This document shows positions 21,380 through 34,908 of a DNA stretch of 64,000 bases, piece by piece. How positions within the stretch are numbered: the stretch's first letter is position 1; each line of letters begins with the position of its first letter. Under the pieces are notes generated by a model, which worked only from the letters and a program-made list of their open reading frames with translations, had not been told where the DNA came from and did not search any database. A program made the translations under genes and the position numbers. The stretch is from Hippasteria phrygiana. Taxonomy: Eukaryota; Echinodermata; Asteroidea; Valvatida; Goniasteridae. The DNA lies in the NCBI GenBank assembly GCA_037893225.1, contig JAZGUH010000360.1:1860001-1924000 (forward strand), given 5' to 3'.

Positions 21380-24300
21380 TTACTCGTGCTCTACAAAGTT
21401 GGGGAAAGTGCTGACCAAATGATAACCAGCGGAATAAAATGGAAGAAAAATACAGATTTCCAAGAGGCAAGCTAGTGGAACAACAACAAGAGAGTTAGTC
21501 TCCGATACTGCAGCAAAGTGTTCAATGTTAATATGCATGTCATTACAGACTTTCAGCTCACGAATAACTGCCACATACTCAACTTTATTACCGATGTCAC
21601 AGCGCAAATAGTACTGGATGAGACCGTACACAATTTGAGCATCCAATACAAATTTCACAGTATAGCTATTCCTACGAGACACTGCTTTGTACACCTTGGA
21701 ATGAAGGACCTTGTGGTTTAATAAAACCCTCTCAAATTTATAAAATACAATGCTGCCAAAAAATCTGAAAAGCTGCTGCACAGATTCCAACACAAATGAA
21801 TCAACCATGTAAAGTTTAAGTGTTCCGACACAGTACAAATTATTAGATACTTTCATGGTACAGCTCTTTACTTTATGGTGGCCCTGCATATGTTCATAAA
21901 AATTGAAGGCAGGGCTACCAGGTACAAGCCTGCATACCAATTCTGGTATTTTCTGTGTGATAGAAACCGCCTGTATTTTTTGTTGTGCTACATTTTGAGT
22001 GCCATGGAACATTTGCCTAAGGTCTCTGTTCAGATCTTCAAAGAAAAAACATGAATGAGCCCAGAGAGGTCCAAGATCTAGTACTTTTTCAGGCAGATGA
22101 AGAAGGGCGTGCATGTTGCTAGACTCGAAACTTTCATGGTACAAAGCACTAAAATTTGAGCAGAACCTATTGATATTGAGGGAAGCCGCTTTCAGTCTAT
22201 CCTTGCTAATTGAAACGCATGAGAGAGTAAATATTGCATGAATTAAACAGGCCAGGTGGTTGAAGTACGTTTCTGGTAGAATGCCGTGAAGTGTGGGCAC
22301 TGCGTAATATAACAAGAAATTCCTAAATTCGGTAGCCTTCCAGTTGCAGAGGTCACAAAATGATCTTGGAAGGCGAGTTATTCGGTTAGGAGGTTTTATT
22401 AGTTGCATGCGTTTTTCAATTTCAGATTTGTATGTACCAATAAACCATGGAAATTGTTTGTACTGCACACTCGTCCAAAGAGTAAGCAATTTTTTCACAA
22501 CACCAAGGCAAACACAATGCATGTAATCGACTGTTACACCTCTTATAAGGTTGAATCTGGGACAAATTACAAGCCAAGTAACTCCCTTTACTCCGAACTT
22601 TGGTGTACCCTCTTGCTCTGCCTGAAGGGCATGTTGTAGTGTTTCTTCATGGCTCCTTAATGGCCCATGCCCGTTAGCATCACCTTCTATATCATAAGGA
22701 TATGCCTGTGTGTTCGTGTTCTTGAGGGTTTTCACAGATGCTCCCTTCGATAGACACGTCCCACAACCAAAGTAGCCATTAAACTGTACAAAGTTCTGGG
22801 CCATACTTCTTGCTGGGGCATCAAACACACCAGAAAGGAGAACAGCTCGAACAATCTTCTTCCCCCCCTGTACACAAATTTCAAATCCTGGAAAGAAATA
22901 CAAATGTCAACATGAATTAATAGTAATTGGCACTGGTAAGAAAAATGTCTTCTACAAGTACATGTACATTGTATTTAGATCATTTACCTGCTTCCCATAA
23001 GAGGATTTGTAGAGGGTGAATATATGATGACACATCTACTGACTATTTTACCAAGAACTGTACTTTAGGTTCTGATGGTAACGAGTTAAAATTTAGTTTC
23101 AGTATTAGCAGTTTATACATGTAAGTCTTAGTTCATTGTCAAGGATATTTATTTTACATTTAAATACCTACTTGGGTGAATCATACTGTTAAACCTGCCT
23201 GTAACTTCTTTAAAGATACATTATATCTAAAGATTTCATAAAACAGAAACGGGGGACTAATTAAAACAGTGCTGACATGTGAAAAGTACAATTTGCCCTT
23301 GCACGGTTGCACCTTAGCAAAGAGTTCTCACCTGTATGAAATAAATCCTTCAGCTGGTGGCAGATGACCCTCATGAGGATGTCGATTTCTGGCTTGTTTT
23401 TTCCAAACCACATCGCACTGAAGAGACGGAACTTTCGTGTGAACCTACATGTAGCAAACGAGAATTACATCACTGTTTGTGGTATCACATCATGCAGTCA
23501 TTGTATTTAAAAAGTTTACATTTTTATTAGTCGGGACAAAATACAAATAAAGTACTCCAGCTGACAATCTTTGTGAAATACCAGCAATATTCATTTAAAA
23601 TAACCTACACGCATTTCCAAAGAATGTCAACCTGTACCTTAGGGCTGTGTATTATTTAATAATTTAATATCTGATTATTGTAATTTGACGTGATCAAATA
23701 TTCCTAATTTCAGTTTATTGGGCGGAAGCCTAAACTGCCCAATGATTGTGATTTGCATGCTTCTGCCATTGTTGAAAATTCACAAAAATTATGGTTTAGT
23801 ATAATATGTAGTTAATTTGATGATTGGTTATCTTAGGAAATTTGAACTGTTTCTCATAGAAGCTATCAAAATATGTGTGCAAGTGGAATTCAACAAGTGT
23901 GGCATTTGATAAACAACTTAACATTACAACTTGTACAGTAGACCTTATTCAAGAGAAGGGAGAAATGAAATAGGCATGTGTACCTTAGTGCTGGTGGAAG
24001 CTCATTTACAGTGAAGTAGACTGGCCACACTGAGAAGGTTGAGGAACGGAACAAAGCTACCCCATCTGTGTTCATCTGTAGGGAGATATGAACCTCTGAT
24101 TTAGTATCCTCCTCAGAAGTCCCTCTAAAATGGCTCCCATCAAAAATCTCCTTGTAGAGTTGTCCATCTTGCACGTCAGACAGGGTGTCATCCTTACCAT
24201 GCAAAGACTGGTACTCCTGCATATCTTCCAGACATTCTGCAAAATAAATGCATCATTTTTTTAAAACTCATTATCATCTTTGGCTTGGCATGTAAACAAA

Positions 24301-25343
24301 TGGCTGCTTCACTCTTTACTGGCATTAGCTGCTTACAGTCATCAACTATGATGTCCGTATAACGCCCGTGCGTGACGCGTGTTGAACACTGCTATTGAGG
24401 CTTGATATGATCTGAACATGGAGTTTGAACAACATAACTTTTGTCAACTTGTCAGCTTTTTACAGCTTTTGAAAAAAAAAGGTATGAATGGGGATAATTG
24501 CAAGATGGCTGTTATAAACGTGATGTCTTGAAACTGGGTATGGGCCTTGCTGCATTTAGTTGGGACCATTTTTGGGGCAACAAAGCCCATAACCAGTTTC
24601 ATCCTTTGCTCCACTGCAATTGTTGCCAAATTTATTTATCTTTATTAGTATTTTGTACCTGGCAAGAAGTTCTTCAGCTGCTCTGCGATTGGAATAGAGA
24701 TGAAATGGTTTTCTGTTGTTATGCTTCTTCCACATTTTTGACAAGATCCTGTGCCTATGTCCGTCCCAACATATGATTTGCAGTTACTGCAGTAGAAATG
24801 GGTACATGCTGGTGTTCTCAGTCTTTGATAATACCTGTTGAAGTTGGCCTGGGTGAAATGTGTGGCAACTGATGCGGGTACAATGAGACTGATTAATATC
24901 AGTAGGTCACCAAGGGCTACTTTAGACAAACTGTGTCGCAGTGCAAATGTCATAATGAGCAGCATTGCACTCCACAGGGTTAGCAATGTCCCATCATACA
25001 GTGGTTTGCTGTCATCAATGCCGGTCGAAGGTTCCTCATCATCTGAAACGTCACTGCATTCATCTTCATCATCTGCATACTTGACAGAACTTGAGTCGTC
25101 ATCCAATCTGTCATCGTCAGGACTGTCAGAATTATTCTTGGCTGCCGGCTCACCCACATCAGGCTCACTTTGATTGACTTGATGGTCCATGCCTCCTCTG
25201 TTATCTAAGAGTTCCTCATATGTGTGGTTCTCTTCATGTATTTGCTTCTTGCGCCACTTAGTAGTACGGGGGACATCACCACCACCACATGATTTGTATG
25301 GCCCTCTTTTCCCAGGCTGTTTCTGACCTTGTGGTAGCTCCAT
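21380..25343 (-). CDS. EnSpm/CACTA (tnp2-type) transposase, 4 exons, 852 aa
   Basis: Exons are 25343-24659, 24236-23984, 23444-23332 and 22887-21380. All three introns have GT-AG ends and the phases match, giving 2,559 bp with no internal stop. Exon 1 has an acidic N-terminus, a hydrophobic helix region and a zinc pair (C185, C188, C201, C204). Exon 2 has NTDGVALF (D286). Exon 4 has the tnp2 hallmarks VFDAPARS (D373), GYFGCGTC (C392, C395), RSHEE (428-432), GVKGVTWL and DYMHCVCLGVVKKL (D471, H474). D286 and D373 are the likely first two catalytic acids of the CMC-type DDE fold; I could not fix the third. The protein would bind the X ends, cut and reinsert. The sequence before the ATG is a good 3' splice site (AATATTTCAG|C), so a 5' non-coding exon probably exists upstream. 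Confidence 0.9.
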
Positions 25344-26107
25344 GCTGAAATATTAACAGAAAATCAGAAATGATGACAATTAAGCAGTTCAAGAGACACT
25401 TGTTTATTAATTTATATTTTGCACAGGAACATCCACTATCAACTTTTACAAAACATGTAGAGGGATGGGATACAATTGTTCTGTCCCTTGCTCTGTGAAC
25501 AATGCAAATTCTACTGGAACCAGTTCAGATCAAGTCAAATTCTGATACAGTTCATCAGTCAAAGAGCAATAAAAATGTCATAAGATAATTCTGTAACTTT
25601 GTGTTTAAAAACTGTGCAGAAAACAAAACATGGTGAATTAAAATATTGTTTCGCAACCTTTTTGAAAGAGTATGAACTTGTGCAATGTACATGTACATTG
25701 TAATATCTTTAGCCTCAAGGCATCATGAAAATATGACTTTCTAAATATCATTTGATTTTTTTTTTCGTACTACTTACTAGGCCTATTTGTACACATGTAC
25801 ATGAAGTCAAGACCACATCAGATGATTCTGTACACTTAGCCTGAGGCCTATTTTCAATTTGTCAACTGATATTTTTATACCTGTACACCTTTTTGTGTAG
25901 ATGTAAAGTCATGTTAGTGTGTTGATTAGCACAGGCATGACACATGATCAGGATATTGACAAAATATTTGTTCTGTAAAATGTTTTACATATGTAATTAC
26001 AAGTTCCGTTCATTAATCAAAACCCTGCCCTCTTTAAGGTGATTTAACATGGCATCTGGAAAAATATGTAGTATCCAGACACCACTTCAGCGGTTGCGTA
26101 CAAAGTC
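25344..26107. other. Intron or promoter region between the two copies of exon 1
   Basis: No separate gene is seen. 25344-25575 is homologous to 26372-26650, the flank of the duplicated exon; the remainder is A/T-rich with ACATGTAC words. Confidence 0.5.
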
Positions 26108-26111
26108 TTAC

Positions 26112-26371
26112 TTGACAGAACTTGAGTCATCATCCAATCTGTCATCGTCAGGACTGTCGGAATTATTCTTGGCTGCCGGGTCACCCACCTCAGGCTCACT
26201 TTGATTGACTTGAATGTCCATGCCTCCTCTGTTATCTAAGAGTTCCTCATATGTGTGGTCTTCATGTATTTCCTTCTTGCGCCACTTAGTAGTACGGGGG
26301 ACATCACCACCACCACATGATTTGTATGGCCCTCTTTTCCCAGGCTGTTTCTGACCTTGTGGTAGCTCCAT
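26112..26371 (-). other. Duplicated first coding exon of the X transposase
   Basis: It repeats residues 1-86 of the transposase (MELPQGQKQPGKRGPYKSCG...) with few changes. The AATATTTCAG|C acceptor before the ATG is kept. Unlike the main exon, it is followed at 26112/26111 by a donor-like GTAAGA, and the frame stops just beyond. Length and phase (260 nt from the ATG) would let it splice in frame to the acceptor at 25345, giving a protein with a doubled N-terminus. It could instead be a dead duplication. Confidence 0.6.
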
Positions 26372-26844
26372 GCTGAAATATTAACAGAAAATCAGAAATG
26401 ATGACAATTAAGCAGTTCAAGAGACACTTGTTTATTAATTTTTATTTTGCACAGGAACATCCACATGAGAAAATACATAGTACATGTGCATGCATACACG
26501 ATCAACTTGTACAAAACATGTAGAGGGGTGGGATCCATTTTTTCTGTCCCTTGCTCTGTGAAAAATGCAAATGACGATTCTACTGGAACCAGTTCAGTTC
26601 AGATCAGCAGTCAAATTCTGATACAGTTCAGTCAAAGAGAAATAAAATTTCATTGGCGCATACTTAAATTTGAAAAAAGATAAGAATGTCTCATTTTCTA
26701 TGAAAAGAAAAAAGACTGCTTTAGCCGGCAAAAGGCACTGTGTTTGGTACTGTAAAGTCATCTGCAAAAGTCAGTTTTGAACGGAAGTCGTAAAGAAATA
26801 GGTGTCCTAGAGAATAAACGATTACCACTAGGCCTAACGGTAAT

Positions 26845-27343
26845 GGGTCAATGCGTACCCAGGTACCTCGTACCCGAGTCAACTCGTATCCCAAAATTTT
26901 GAGTGACAATCTCCAGTCAAATCACCTCTGCTAAATTCACAAACAATTCCTTGCAATTACTTTAAGAAAAATATTATAAACGTATTCAGTGAAGCATAAT
27001 TTAATATTATGAAACTGATGCAAAGAAAACCAACTTCAACATATTCTTGGCGTTTTGATGTTAAAACAGTTCGGAGCAGTCTTTTCATTATCCAGTGTCT
27101 AACGTTATAGGGCATGTCACGTAGGGGGATTAAAAAAAGAAATTGAATAGGTTTGAATATTATTTATAGAGACATTAGCCTATATTATATGAAAACTGAT
27201 TAAATATTATTATTAAATTATCCACAGAGACAGAGGGAGATACGAGTTGAGCTGGGTACGAGTTGACGTTGGTATGAGCCGACTCATACAAGATGACTCG
27301 GGTACGAGTTAACTTACGAGTTAACCTGGGTACGAGATGACCC
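26845..27343. mobile_element. MITE with GGGTCA..TGACCC ends nested in X
   Basis: The left end has GTACCCAGG, CTCGTACCCGAGTCAACTCG and the right end has the inverse with additional GGTACGAGTT units (CGAGTTAACCTGGGTACGAG). It is about 499 bp and encodes nothing. The multiple GGTACGAGTT words give a recognisable subterminal pattern. Confidence 0.6.
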
Positions 27344-27689
27344 AACATGCCCAAAATCAGCCCAACGGTGGTCTAACGTTAATATTAACAATGGGCCTAC
27401 TGTAGTTAAACACAGTGGCTACACTACAGCCCTCGTTACGGAACTGCCTAGCTCACCGACGTAAATGGTATTCATCGTCATGATGTTTGCTGTTGGAACC
27501 AGACTATCAACCAAATGGTTCTCGCCTCGGACTTTATTTTCCTTTCTTTTAAAAAAAATCTCCAAAACCACTGAAATCAAAGGGAACAAAATTAAATCTA
27601 GGCCTACTTAAATAAAAATAACAATTTGATTAAAACCCTAAAACTTAAGTTAAGTTAAACAAATCTTTTCCCAAAAAAAAAAATCGGCC

Positions 27690-27775
27690 AGCACGGCATG
27701 GATTTGATCCAGTGCCCCCCGGCCATCAAAATCACAAGCCTTACCAATCACGCTACCGAAGCGCTCTGGAAGGAC
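27690..27775 (-). ncRNA. tRNA-like SINE head, degenerate
   Basis: On the minus strand, an A-box-like TAGCGTGATTGG is followed about 40 bases later by a B-box-like GGATCAAATCC. The T and D arms pair poorly, so it reads as a SINE fragment and not a gene. Confidence 0.4.
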
Positions 27776-28599
27776 ACAAATGCAGGATATTCGCATTTAT
27801 AAATGCCGCAACAATTTATAAACAATAGCATCTGCAAGTCGCGTTAATACGGCCATGACGGCTGTCGTAAAAAATAGCCACTGCGTTATTTAAAACATGG
27901 AGAAATAATTTCTCCATGTTTAAAACTGAACAATTTGCACCAAAACACACCATAAATTACCAATTACGCCACCATATGGATCACGTACAGATTGAGATTT
28001 AAGATGATCTGATGATGGTAGGCCTACTCCTAAAAATAACTTACGATTCCATAGGATCAGGGAAGTGAAATTTTCTGTTCTTTCCGCAACCCTGCACAAA
28101 ATGCAGTATGCAAACAACGCTGTGAAAATGATGAATTTTAAACGTCGTGTACTTCACGGTGAATTTGGAGGAAGCGGTGACTAAAGCGCGTACGTAGAGA
28201 TGGCAGTTAATTTTGTATGACATGAAATGCACGAGAAAATTCATAGAAATTACTACAACCTCGGACTCACCGCGCCCATGTACGTCCAACACTGGCATGT
28301 ACATAGTATGTAAGCACTGGGGTTAAGGTTGCGCGTTTGCGGCGGGTTCGTTTTACACGGTACGGTACGGTACCCTGCCTCACAGACAACGTCACGTACG
28401 TACGTCCCACGTGCTACGTACGCGCAGGCATTGCGAAACCAGACTGCAAAAATATAGCGCGGGAATATTGAATTAGGACCGTTCGTTAGCGGGAAAACGG
28501 TTATACTTATATAGTAGAAGCTAGGGCCAAATAACTAGTACTACTGACTACTATTATCTTGTCTCAGCTCTGCGCCATATTTTTGATATTTCACGAACA

Positions 28600-31500
28600 A
28601 TGGCTAACGTTAGAAGATATCGCAAACAAAAGCAGTTTGCAGGGAGTGAGGGTAAGTGTTCTGCTTGTTTTGGGGAAGGGTTGTAAAGAAAAATACGCAA
28701 TTGTTAGCCTGCCCTGGGGGCCTAACGTTAGTACTAACTTTACTACTTTATTTTGTTAGTCCTAACTAACGTTAAAACAATAGGGCCTAGCCCTAGGCCT
28801 ATGTTCATGATGTTACTGTTAGGGCCCAACATAAATACACAATGGAGCCATCATCTGATCATGCCATCACGCCAATATTCATCGTTCATGGCCATAACAT
28901 TGAGACATAACGTTAGATAGGCCCCAACTGTGTTAGTGTAATACAGATGGTCTTTATTGTCTATCTTTAGTGTAGGCCTATCTCGTCCTCCAGCAAAACG
29001 GCTTCAGCCGCATCCCGCCTGTTGAGACGTCGCAATGGTTAGGGATTGTGGGAAGGAGCCAAATTAGGCCTAACTTTAGTAGGCTATCATTTTTGTTGAG
29101 TTTTCCTCCCACAAACGGTACAGTTGTCTCAACGGCAATTGTGTACTATAGTGTTAGTCCGAGTTAGCTTGAAAATTCCAGCTCTTGGCTTATGACATGT
29201 GAGATTCGCCATTAGAGCTGGAAATAAAACTATATCATAGGTCAGGGTCGTTTAATCCAATCTCAGTCCCTGTCCTAAACAGTTAATGCTATTTTCCATC
29301 AGTGTGCTGCAACGGCGGATCCGAGGACAGGGGCCAACAGGGGGCCCTCCCCCCCCCCCCCCCCCCCAAACACATATAGTCTAACTAAGTACATGTAGGC
29401 CTACTTTTCAATTTCATATTCATGAATCTGGCTATTTTTTTTAATTGTGCAGTGTGGGTAACAGTGGAATTTATAGAAGATCACGTCCAACTGGTGACTT
29501 TGCTTGATGAACTGGATGCTGAATCACCCAATGACTTACAGGTTGGAGATGAAGTCATGGCCTTATATTCGGATCGCAAGCTATACCCAGCAAAAATCAA
29601 ACTGATTAGTGGTGAGTTTATGTTCATTTGTTTCCTTTTCCAAGTTTCAGTTCACTCTATCCCATTAATTAATTAAAGGTAGTACACATAAAAACCAATG
29701 ATTTTCCGTTTCAGAAAAGTGCAAATTCCGATTTCAAAAATCCAAAATTCCATTTCAGGGTTAAAAATTCCGTTTCACATTTTTTCAATACATAAAAATG
29801 CATTGAAACATCATGTACACAGGCAGTTTAGTTTGAACGCGGGAAAATTGCCAAAAAAAATTATATTTTATCAATGGCTGATCTTTTTACAGACTTACGT
29901 TGTACATGTAGGCCTACATGTATATACCGATACATTTTCATAAATTATGTTTTTATCAATACAATTGCAGAAGTTATTCTCTTTAGATTCAAATCCGGTT
30001 TTCCGTTTCGAGGAGCAGATTCTGTTAATTCCGTCCATTTTCTGCTATCATGGAAAACCATTGACCCTACACCATTTGGTTTTGCTGTAATTTTTGAAAA
30101 TGAAAGGGTTTGGGGTTAATATTTATAGTAAATATTGTGACGCTGACCTATTTTTAACGTTTTGTGTTCATAGTTACTTGCCAGAAAAACCAAAAAATGT
30201 AATGTTTTAGTAGTCTGGTTGCTTGACTTCCTTCAGACGAAACTGAGCAATTTATAGACGTCCAGGGAATTATCAGGTTAGGAAACCTGACTAGTTAGCG
30301 ACTTGGCTGGCACCCATTCACGGATGTGTAACAGTATTGCAAATAAAATGTTGATTAACTAAATATAATAAATTGGGGACAGTGTTTGAAAATGGTCGGC
30401 ACAGCACACCAGATGCTGTGATTTCACAGGATGCTTAGTCAAGTAAGGTATTTCATAATAATTCAGTAGTTTGGTTTTTTTATGTTCGCAAATGGTGTAC
30501 ATGTACATGTACTACCTTTTAATGATGGCCAAGCCACATAGCCTACATCAGACAGTGATGCTAGTATTATTCCATCTTTTAACCACTTAATTGTCTAAAT
30601 ACTTCAGCTGAGCAGAGCAATTTTATTATGAATTTTAAAACTTGAAAAGACAGCTGATGTTTATCATATGTAGGAATGTAAAATTGCCTTAAACTTAATT
30701 TTCTCAGAAAATGAGATTCACCAAATGGCTCCTTTTTGTAAGAAATTTATGAAGTGTATATATTGTATTTTTTATCAATGTAGACGACAAAGCAAAATGT
30801 GTTGCTGCAAAACTTGCACTCTCCCAGGAAACCAGCAAGAAAACTCCAAAAGGTACACATATTTTTCACGAAATTCCCGTTCATGGTATTTCTGCAGACG
30901 TGACCAATTGTCAGTTACTGTCGCCTAAACAAATGTTTTTGGGGCACTTACCAGTCATGAATTCTGTCTGTGTGGCCCGTATGACCATATGTTAACCCCT
31001 TGCGTACGGTTGACACAAATAAGTCACAAGGCCGGTTGACTTTTATTTGTGTCAATCTCTGCACTTTCAATCAATTATTGGGGTATTGTGTACGTTATGC
31101 TTTCGAACCAAATGTGGGTTATGTAACATGGGAACCATCATATGTCAAGTTGCAAAATAGGCTGAACATATAAAATTGGCAACATTTGAAAAGTTGAAGT
31201 CTAATTGCAATCAAACTTGAGCCTTAGGTGCAACATGGAAACATGTTGATGTTACAGGTCACATAAAGGTCTTTGGAGGTCAAGTGGTAAAATAGGCTTA
31301 AAATGTGAAATTGCTCTCATTTGAAAAGTTGCAAAAGCGATGCAGTGACCAAAAAAGAAAAGCGACAAGTGTGATCCATGGATCACCTTGTTAATTTCGT
31401 ATTTATTAATTTAAATTTGTTTTTCCTCCTGTTTTGTTTTTCTTATTTTTTGTGTGTGCGCATGCGAGTGTGTTTTTTTTCACAAACCTATGTTTTCCCA

Positions 31501-34500
31501 AGTTGGTCTGCGATACTGTCATTTGGATTGATTTAGTCCTATACATGTATATATTATAAATATCACAGAAAGAATTTATAAAATAATGCAACTAATCCCA
31601 CCAAATTTTGGCCTCAACATTCTTTGTTTCCTTGTTTTTTGTTCAAAAGGCAAGGGGAAATCTGCTAAAAAGCCTGCCGAAAAACCAGCTACAAAACCAT
31701 CAACAAAGGACAAAACCACCCCTGGTAAATGAAAAATATCATTTTGAGGGCAGCATACCCTTATATTTAATAGTAGCATGAAAATGTTCTGATGTATTGT
31801 GTTTTATGAGATTGATACATTTCTGTAACTGATGTTAGACGCTTGGTTAATGGAATCATTGGAATGCACATTCTCCATTGATTTTCTAATGTCCCAAATT
31901 GTGTCACAATTCTAGTAATACAATTCAGACCCAAATAATTTGAGATACATTGAATTCTGGGAATTAAATACTACAACACAGTAAGCACACAGACATGTGT
32001 ATGCTACTGCCATAGAGCTTCAGATTCGGATTAAAGGGGGGGGGTTGTTGAGGGGTCAAAACACCCCCTGCATGTTGCCATTTTTTTGGGTTGCTTGCTT
32101 GTAGGGGACTACGCCCAAAGTTGCAAACCAGAAAAGCAGAAACCTTACAGGTCTTATTTTGCACATGGTAAGAACAAAACAGGTTAAGTGTGTCACCCCC
32201 CCCCCTTGTAAAAAAAAAAAAAATCGCCCTAATGGGCAAATTTCAGACCCTCCCCCCCCCCCCACCACCACCATGAAAAAAATTCTGGATCTGCCCCTGA
32301 GCTATGCATCATTCATTTTGTGTATTTTTGTTTTCATTTATCGGTAGGAGCAAGTGCGGGTAAAAGGAAGAAACAGCTATCCGATCAGGATATTGCCGTA
32401 AAGGCTGCGCGTATGGACATGCTGCAGGACATGGGGTTTGGCTTCCCAGCGGCAGTCACTGCAGAGGCTGCTCCTCCAACAATAGAGGAATCTATGCCAC
32501 CTTCCCTTGTGGCACAAACATCCTCAATGACCCCGCTGGACAACTATGTCCCCATCCCCCACGCCCATCCACCACCCAATGATGAACATCCGTGTGTGGG
32601 TGGCAAATCTCCAAAATGTTGGAATCCACCCTGTGTGGCAACAAGGCAGCAAGTGGCTCAATTGGAAGAGGAAATTGAGCTACTGAAGATGGAAATTGGT
32701 AAGTTAGAAACGCTGTGCCACCACTCGCAGTAGTCCCACTCACACAACACAATATGTACTTCTCACATATATATGTAAGAACTAAGAAGTGTAATGGGGG
32801 TAGGTGATCAAAGATCCGGGAATTGTTGGCGAGCTGAAAGAGAGAGACAAGAGACAGGGCAGTTGGAATTAATGGTAGATGGCACAGCACTGAAACATGC
32901 TGGACCACACTATCCACACCACTGCATTTTCCTGTCTAGGTGCGCTTTACTTTCAATAAGGAGTCTCTCTGGTTATATAAACAATGGTCTTGTATGTATG
33001 GGACTAAACTAAGATAACACTCAAGAGAAAAACAAATTACGGGGTCGTTTCCAGCCCCCCAAAAAAAGCAAATAAAATAAACTGAATCCATAGAAAAATA
33101 AGAATAAAAAAAAGTAAAAACCCCATTGTCAAAAAGGGGCACCTTTTTTACAGAAGTACATATATAATACATGAATCTTGTCACAGTAAGGGTAGGAAAT
33201 ATCTGTTTGGTAGAGCAGATGATTTGCACCCTTACAATGTGGGTTTTTTTTCCTCTTCCATTTTTTGTGTGTAAATTCTGTTTTAAAAATGTAAAGAAAA
33301 AGAGAAAAACCCTGCAAATTATTTCTCTACAATTACAATTTGTGCTTTAAAATTATTAGATGCAGCACATATTGAGCCCAAGACTTCTCCATTGGATTAC
33401 TCTCGGCCACTAGCTGGTTTAGTGACAGACATTGATGTTGTCAACAAATACCAGGTGAGAATAACACTTGACAGTTTTATTGTGGTAAATCTATGATAGA
33501 ATATTAGACTCCGTTACCAACCATGCCTGCCATGCTTGCTCTAGCGAAATATGTTCTTTTCAAAAGCAAGTGTGAAATATATATTTTTTTTAAATTGACG
33601 GTCAGTTTAAAGTAGAAACGATATACATGTACACATTTCAAGGGTGAAGAACTTCAGAATAAAAGAAAATTATAGCAGCTGGCTCCCCTTTTTATTTTGT
33701 TTAGCAAAATGTTACAATTGCCAAGCACTACACTGAGTGCTTGGCTTTAACTTGTTCATTAATGAGCAATAAGTGGTGATTGTAATTTACACTTTTACAG
33801 ATGATTGAGCTCATGCCCAGTAGTGCCATATATATGCATCCTGATGAGGAGCGTCAGATTTTGACACAATGGGACGGACTCAAACAGGTACGCCGCCTCT
33901 TCAATGTTTTCTTCAAGCAGCAGGACCTGTGCAGGGGAACACTCTGTCCTGGTCCAAACCAGTTGGACCACCACATCTGTGATACAATTTTTTGTAAGTA
34001 CATGTACATGTAAATCGTTTAACTTTGTCATTTTAAAATAATATTGTTCAACCTTTGCATGCAGCTAATAAGTTACAAAGTGTATGTCAATATCCCATAA
34101 TGTAGGGTAAAATTTAAGTCTGAGGCCTTACAAGATGTTGACACCAAAGCTCAAGTTCAATCGGTTTTGTGTGATCAGGTAATTAATCCAGTGGGTGATC
34201 ATAGTCAGTGTTCATCTAAAAATGGCAGTTTTGATTTAAGTATTAAAAAAAAGCAAAAAGCTCTGCCCTAGTTAAGTTTTTTGGAACCAACAAAAAATTA
34301 TCAATGTTTTGAAATTGTGAAAACTTGCTCACACCCACTTCTAATGCAGCGCACTCCATGCCTAATTGCACTGAATGGGCTGATCATGGCCCATAAACAT
34401 GTGAAGCTTTGAGGGGGGGGGATGTGGGTGAATGAGAAGTGAAATTTAATTGTCAACTATTTATTTAAAAAAAACAATCAACATTTCAAATATTGACAAT

Positions 34501-34908
34501 TTTGAATATCAATGTGCTGAAAAGAGACTAAAAAGATCCTGTTCTTTTCAGAACCAGTTATCTTCTCAAAAGAGATTCTTCTGCAAACCCCCCCCCCCCC
34601 CATAGTTAACACTTACTGCCATGCAAAGTTTTTAGACACAAAGTGCATGGTTGTGGATATAGCCATGACTTTTCAATAACAATTTTGCCTGAGAAAAAAA
34701 TAATTGTTATTTAGATTACACACTTATGTGCTTTTATTTGTCAAAACACATGTTGTAAGTCACCACTTTTTACAATCTTTTTGTTTCCTTTACAGCATAT
34801 GTGATGCAGTCCCAGAGCACCAACTTCACCAAAGCTAGGTTGCGACAGGCCATCAACAGGAAGCTGTCTGCGTACAGGCATAGAGCCAGAAAGGTTCACA
34901 AGTTATAG
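28600..34908 (+). CDS. BEN-domain protein of element X, 8 exons, 368 aa
   Basis: Exons are 28600-28651, 29453-29611, 30784-30852, 31650-31724, 32348-32698, 33360-33454, 33801-33993 and 34796-34908. Every junction is GT-AG, the phases agree and the 1,107 bp has no stop before the TAG. Residues about 46-68 (LQVGDEVMALYSDRKLYPAK) resemble a Tudor/SH3-like strand set. Residues 72-118 are Lys/Pro-rich (GKSAKKPAEKPATKPS). Residues 195-212 hold a Cys cluster (HPCVGGKSPKCWNPPC), and 215-235 a coiled coil. Residues about 268-365 fit a BEN domain, a helical DNA-binding and protein-interaction module. The gene is oriented away from the transposase and lies wholly inside X. A role in binding X ends, chromatin or regulating transposition is inference. 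It is absent from Y. Confidence 0.8.

Larger units (their letters stand above)
26372..28599. other. Central intergenic region of X (divergent promoter side)
   Basis: It contains the flank of the duplicated exon, a MITE at 26845-27343, a tRNA-like SINE head near 27690-27775 (minus) and, at 28330-28440, a CpG-rich stretch with CGTACGTACG and CACGTG words just ahead of the BEN gene. The last is a plausible promoter zone. No coding sequence is seen. Confidence 0.5.

Noticed and set aside
32040..32290. Poly-C and poly-A rich insert in BEN intron 4, possibly a gene or exon
   Set aside because: It resembles the tail of a retroelement or SINE (homopolymers, no frame) and the flanking exons join in phase without it.
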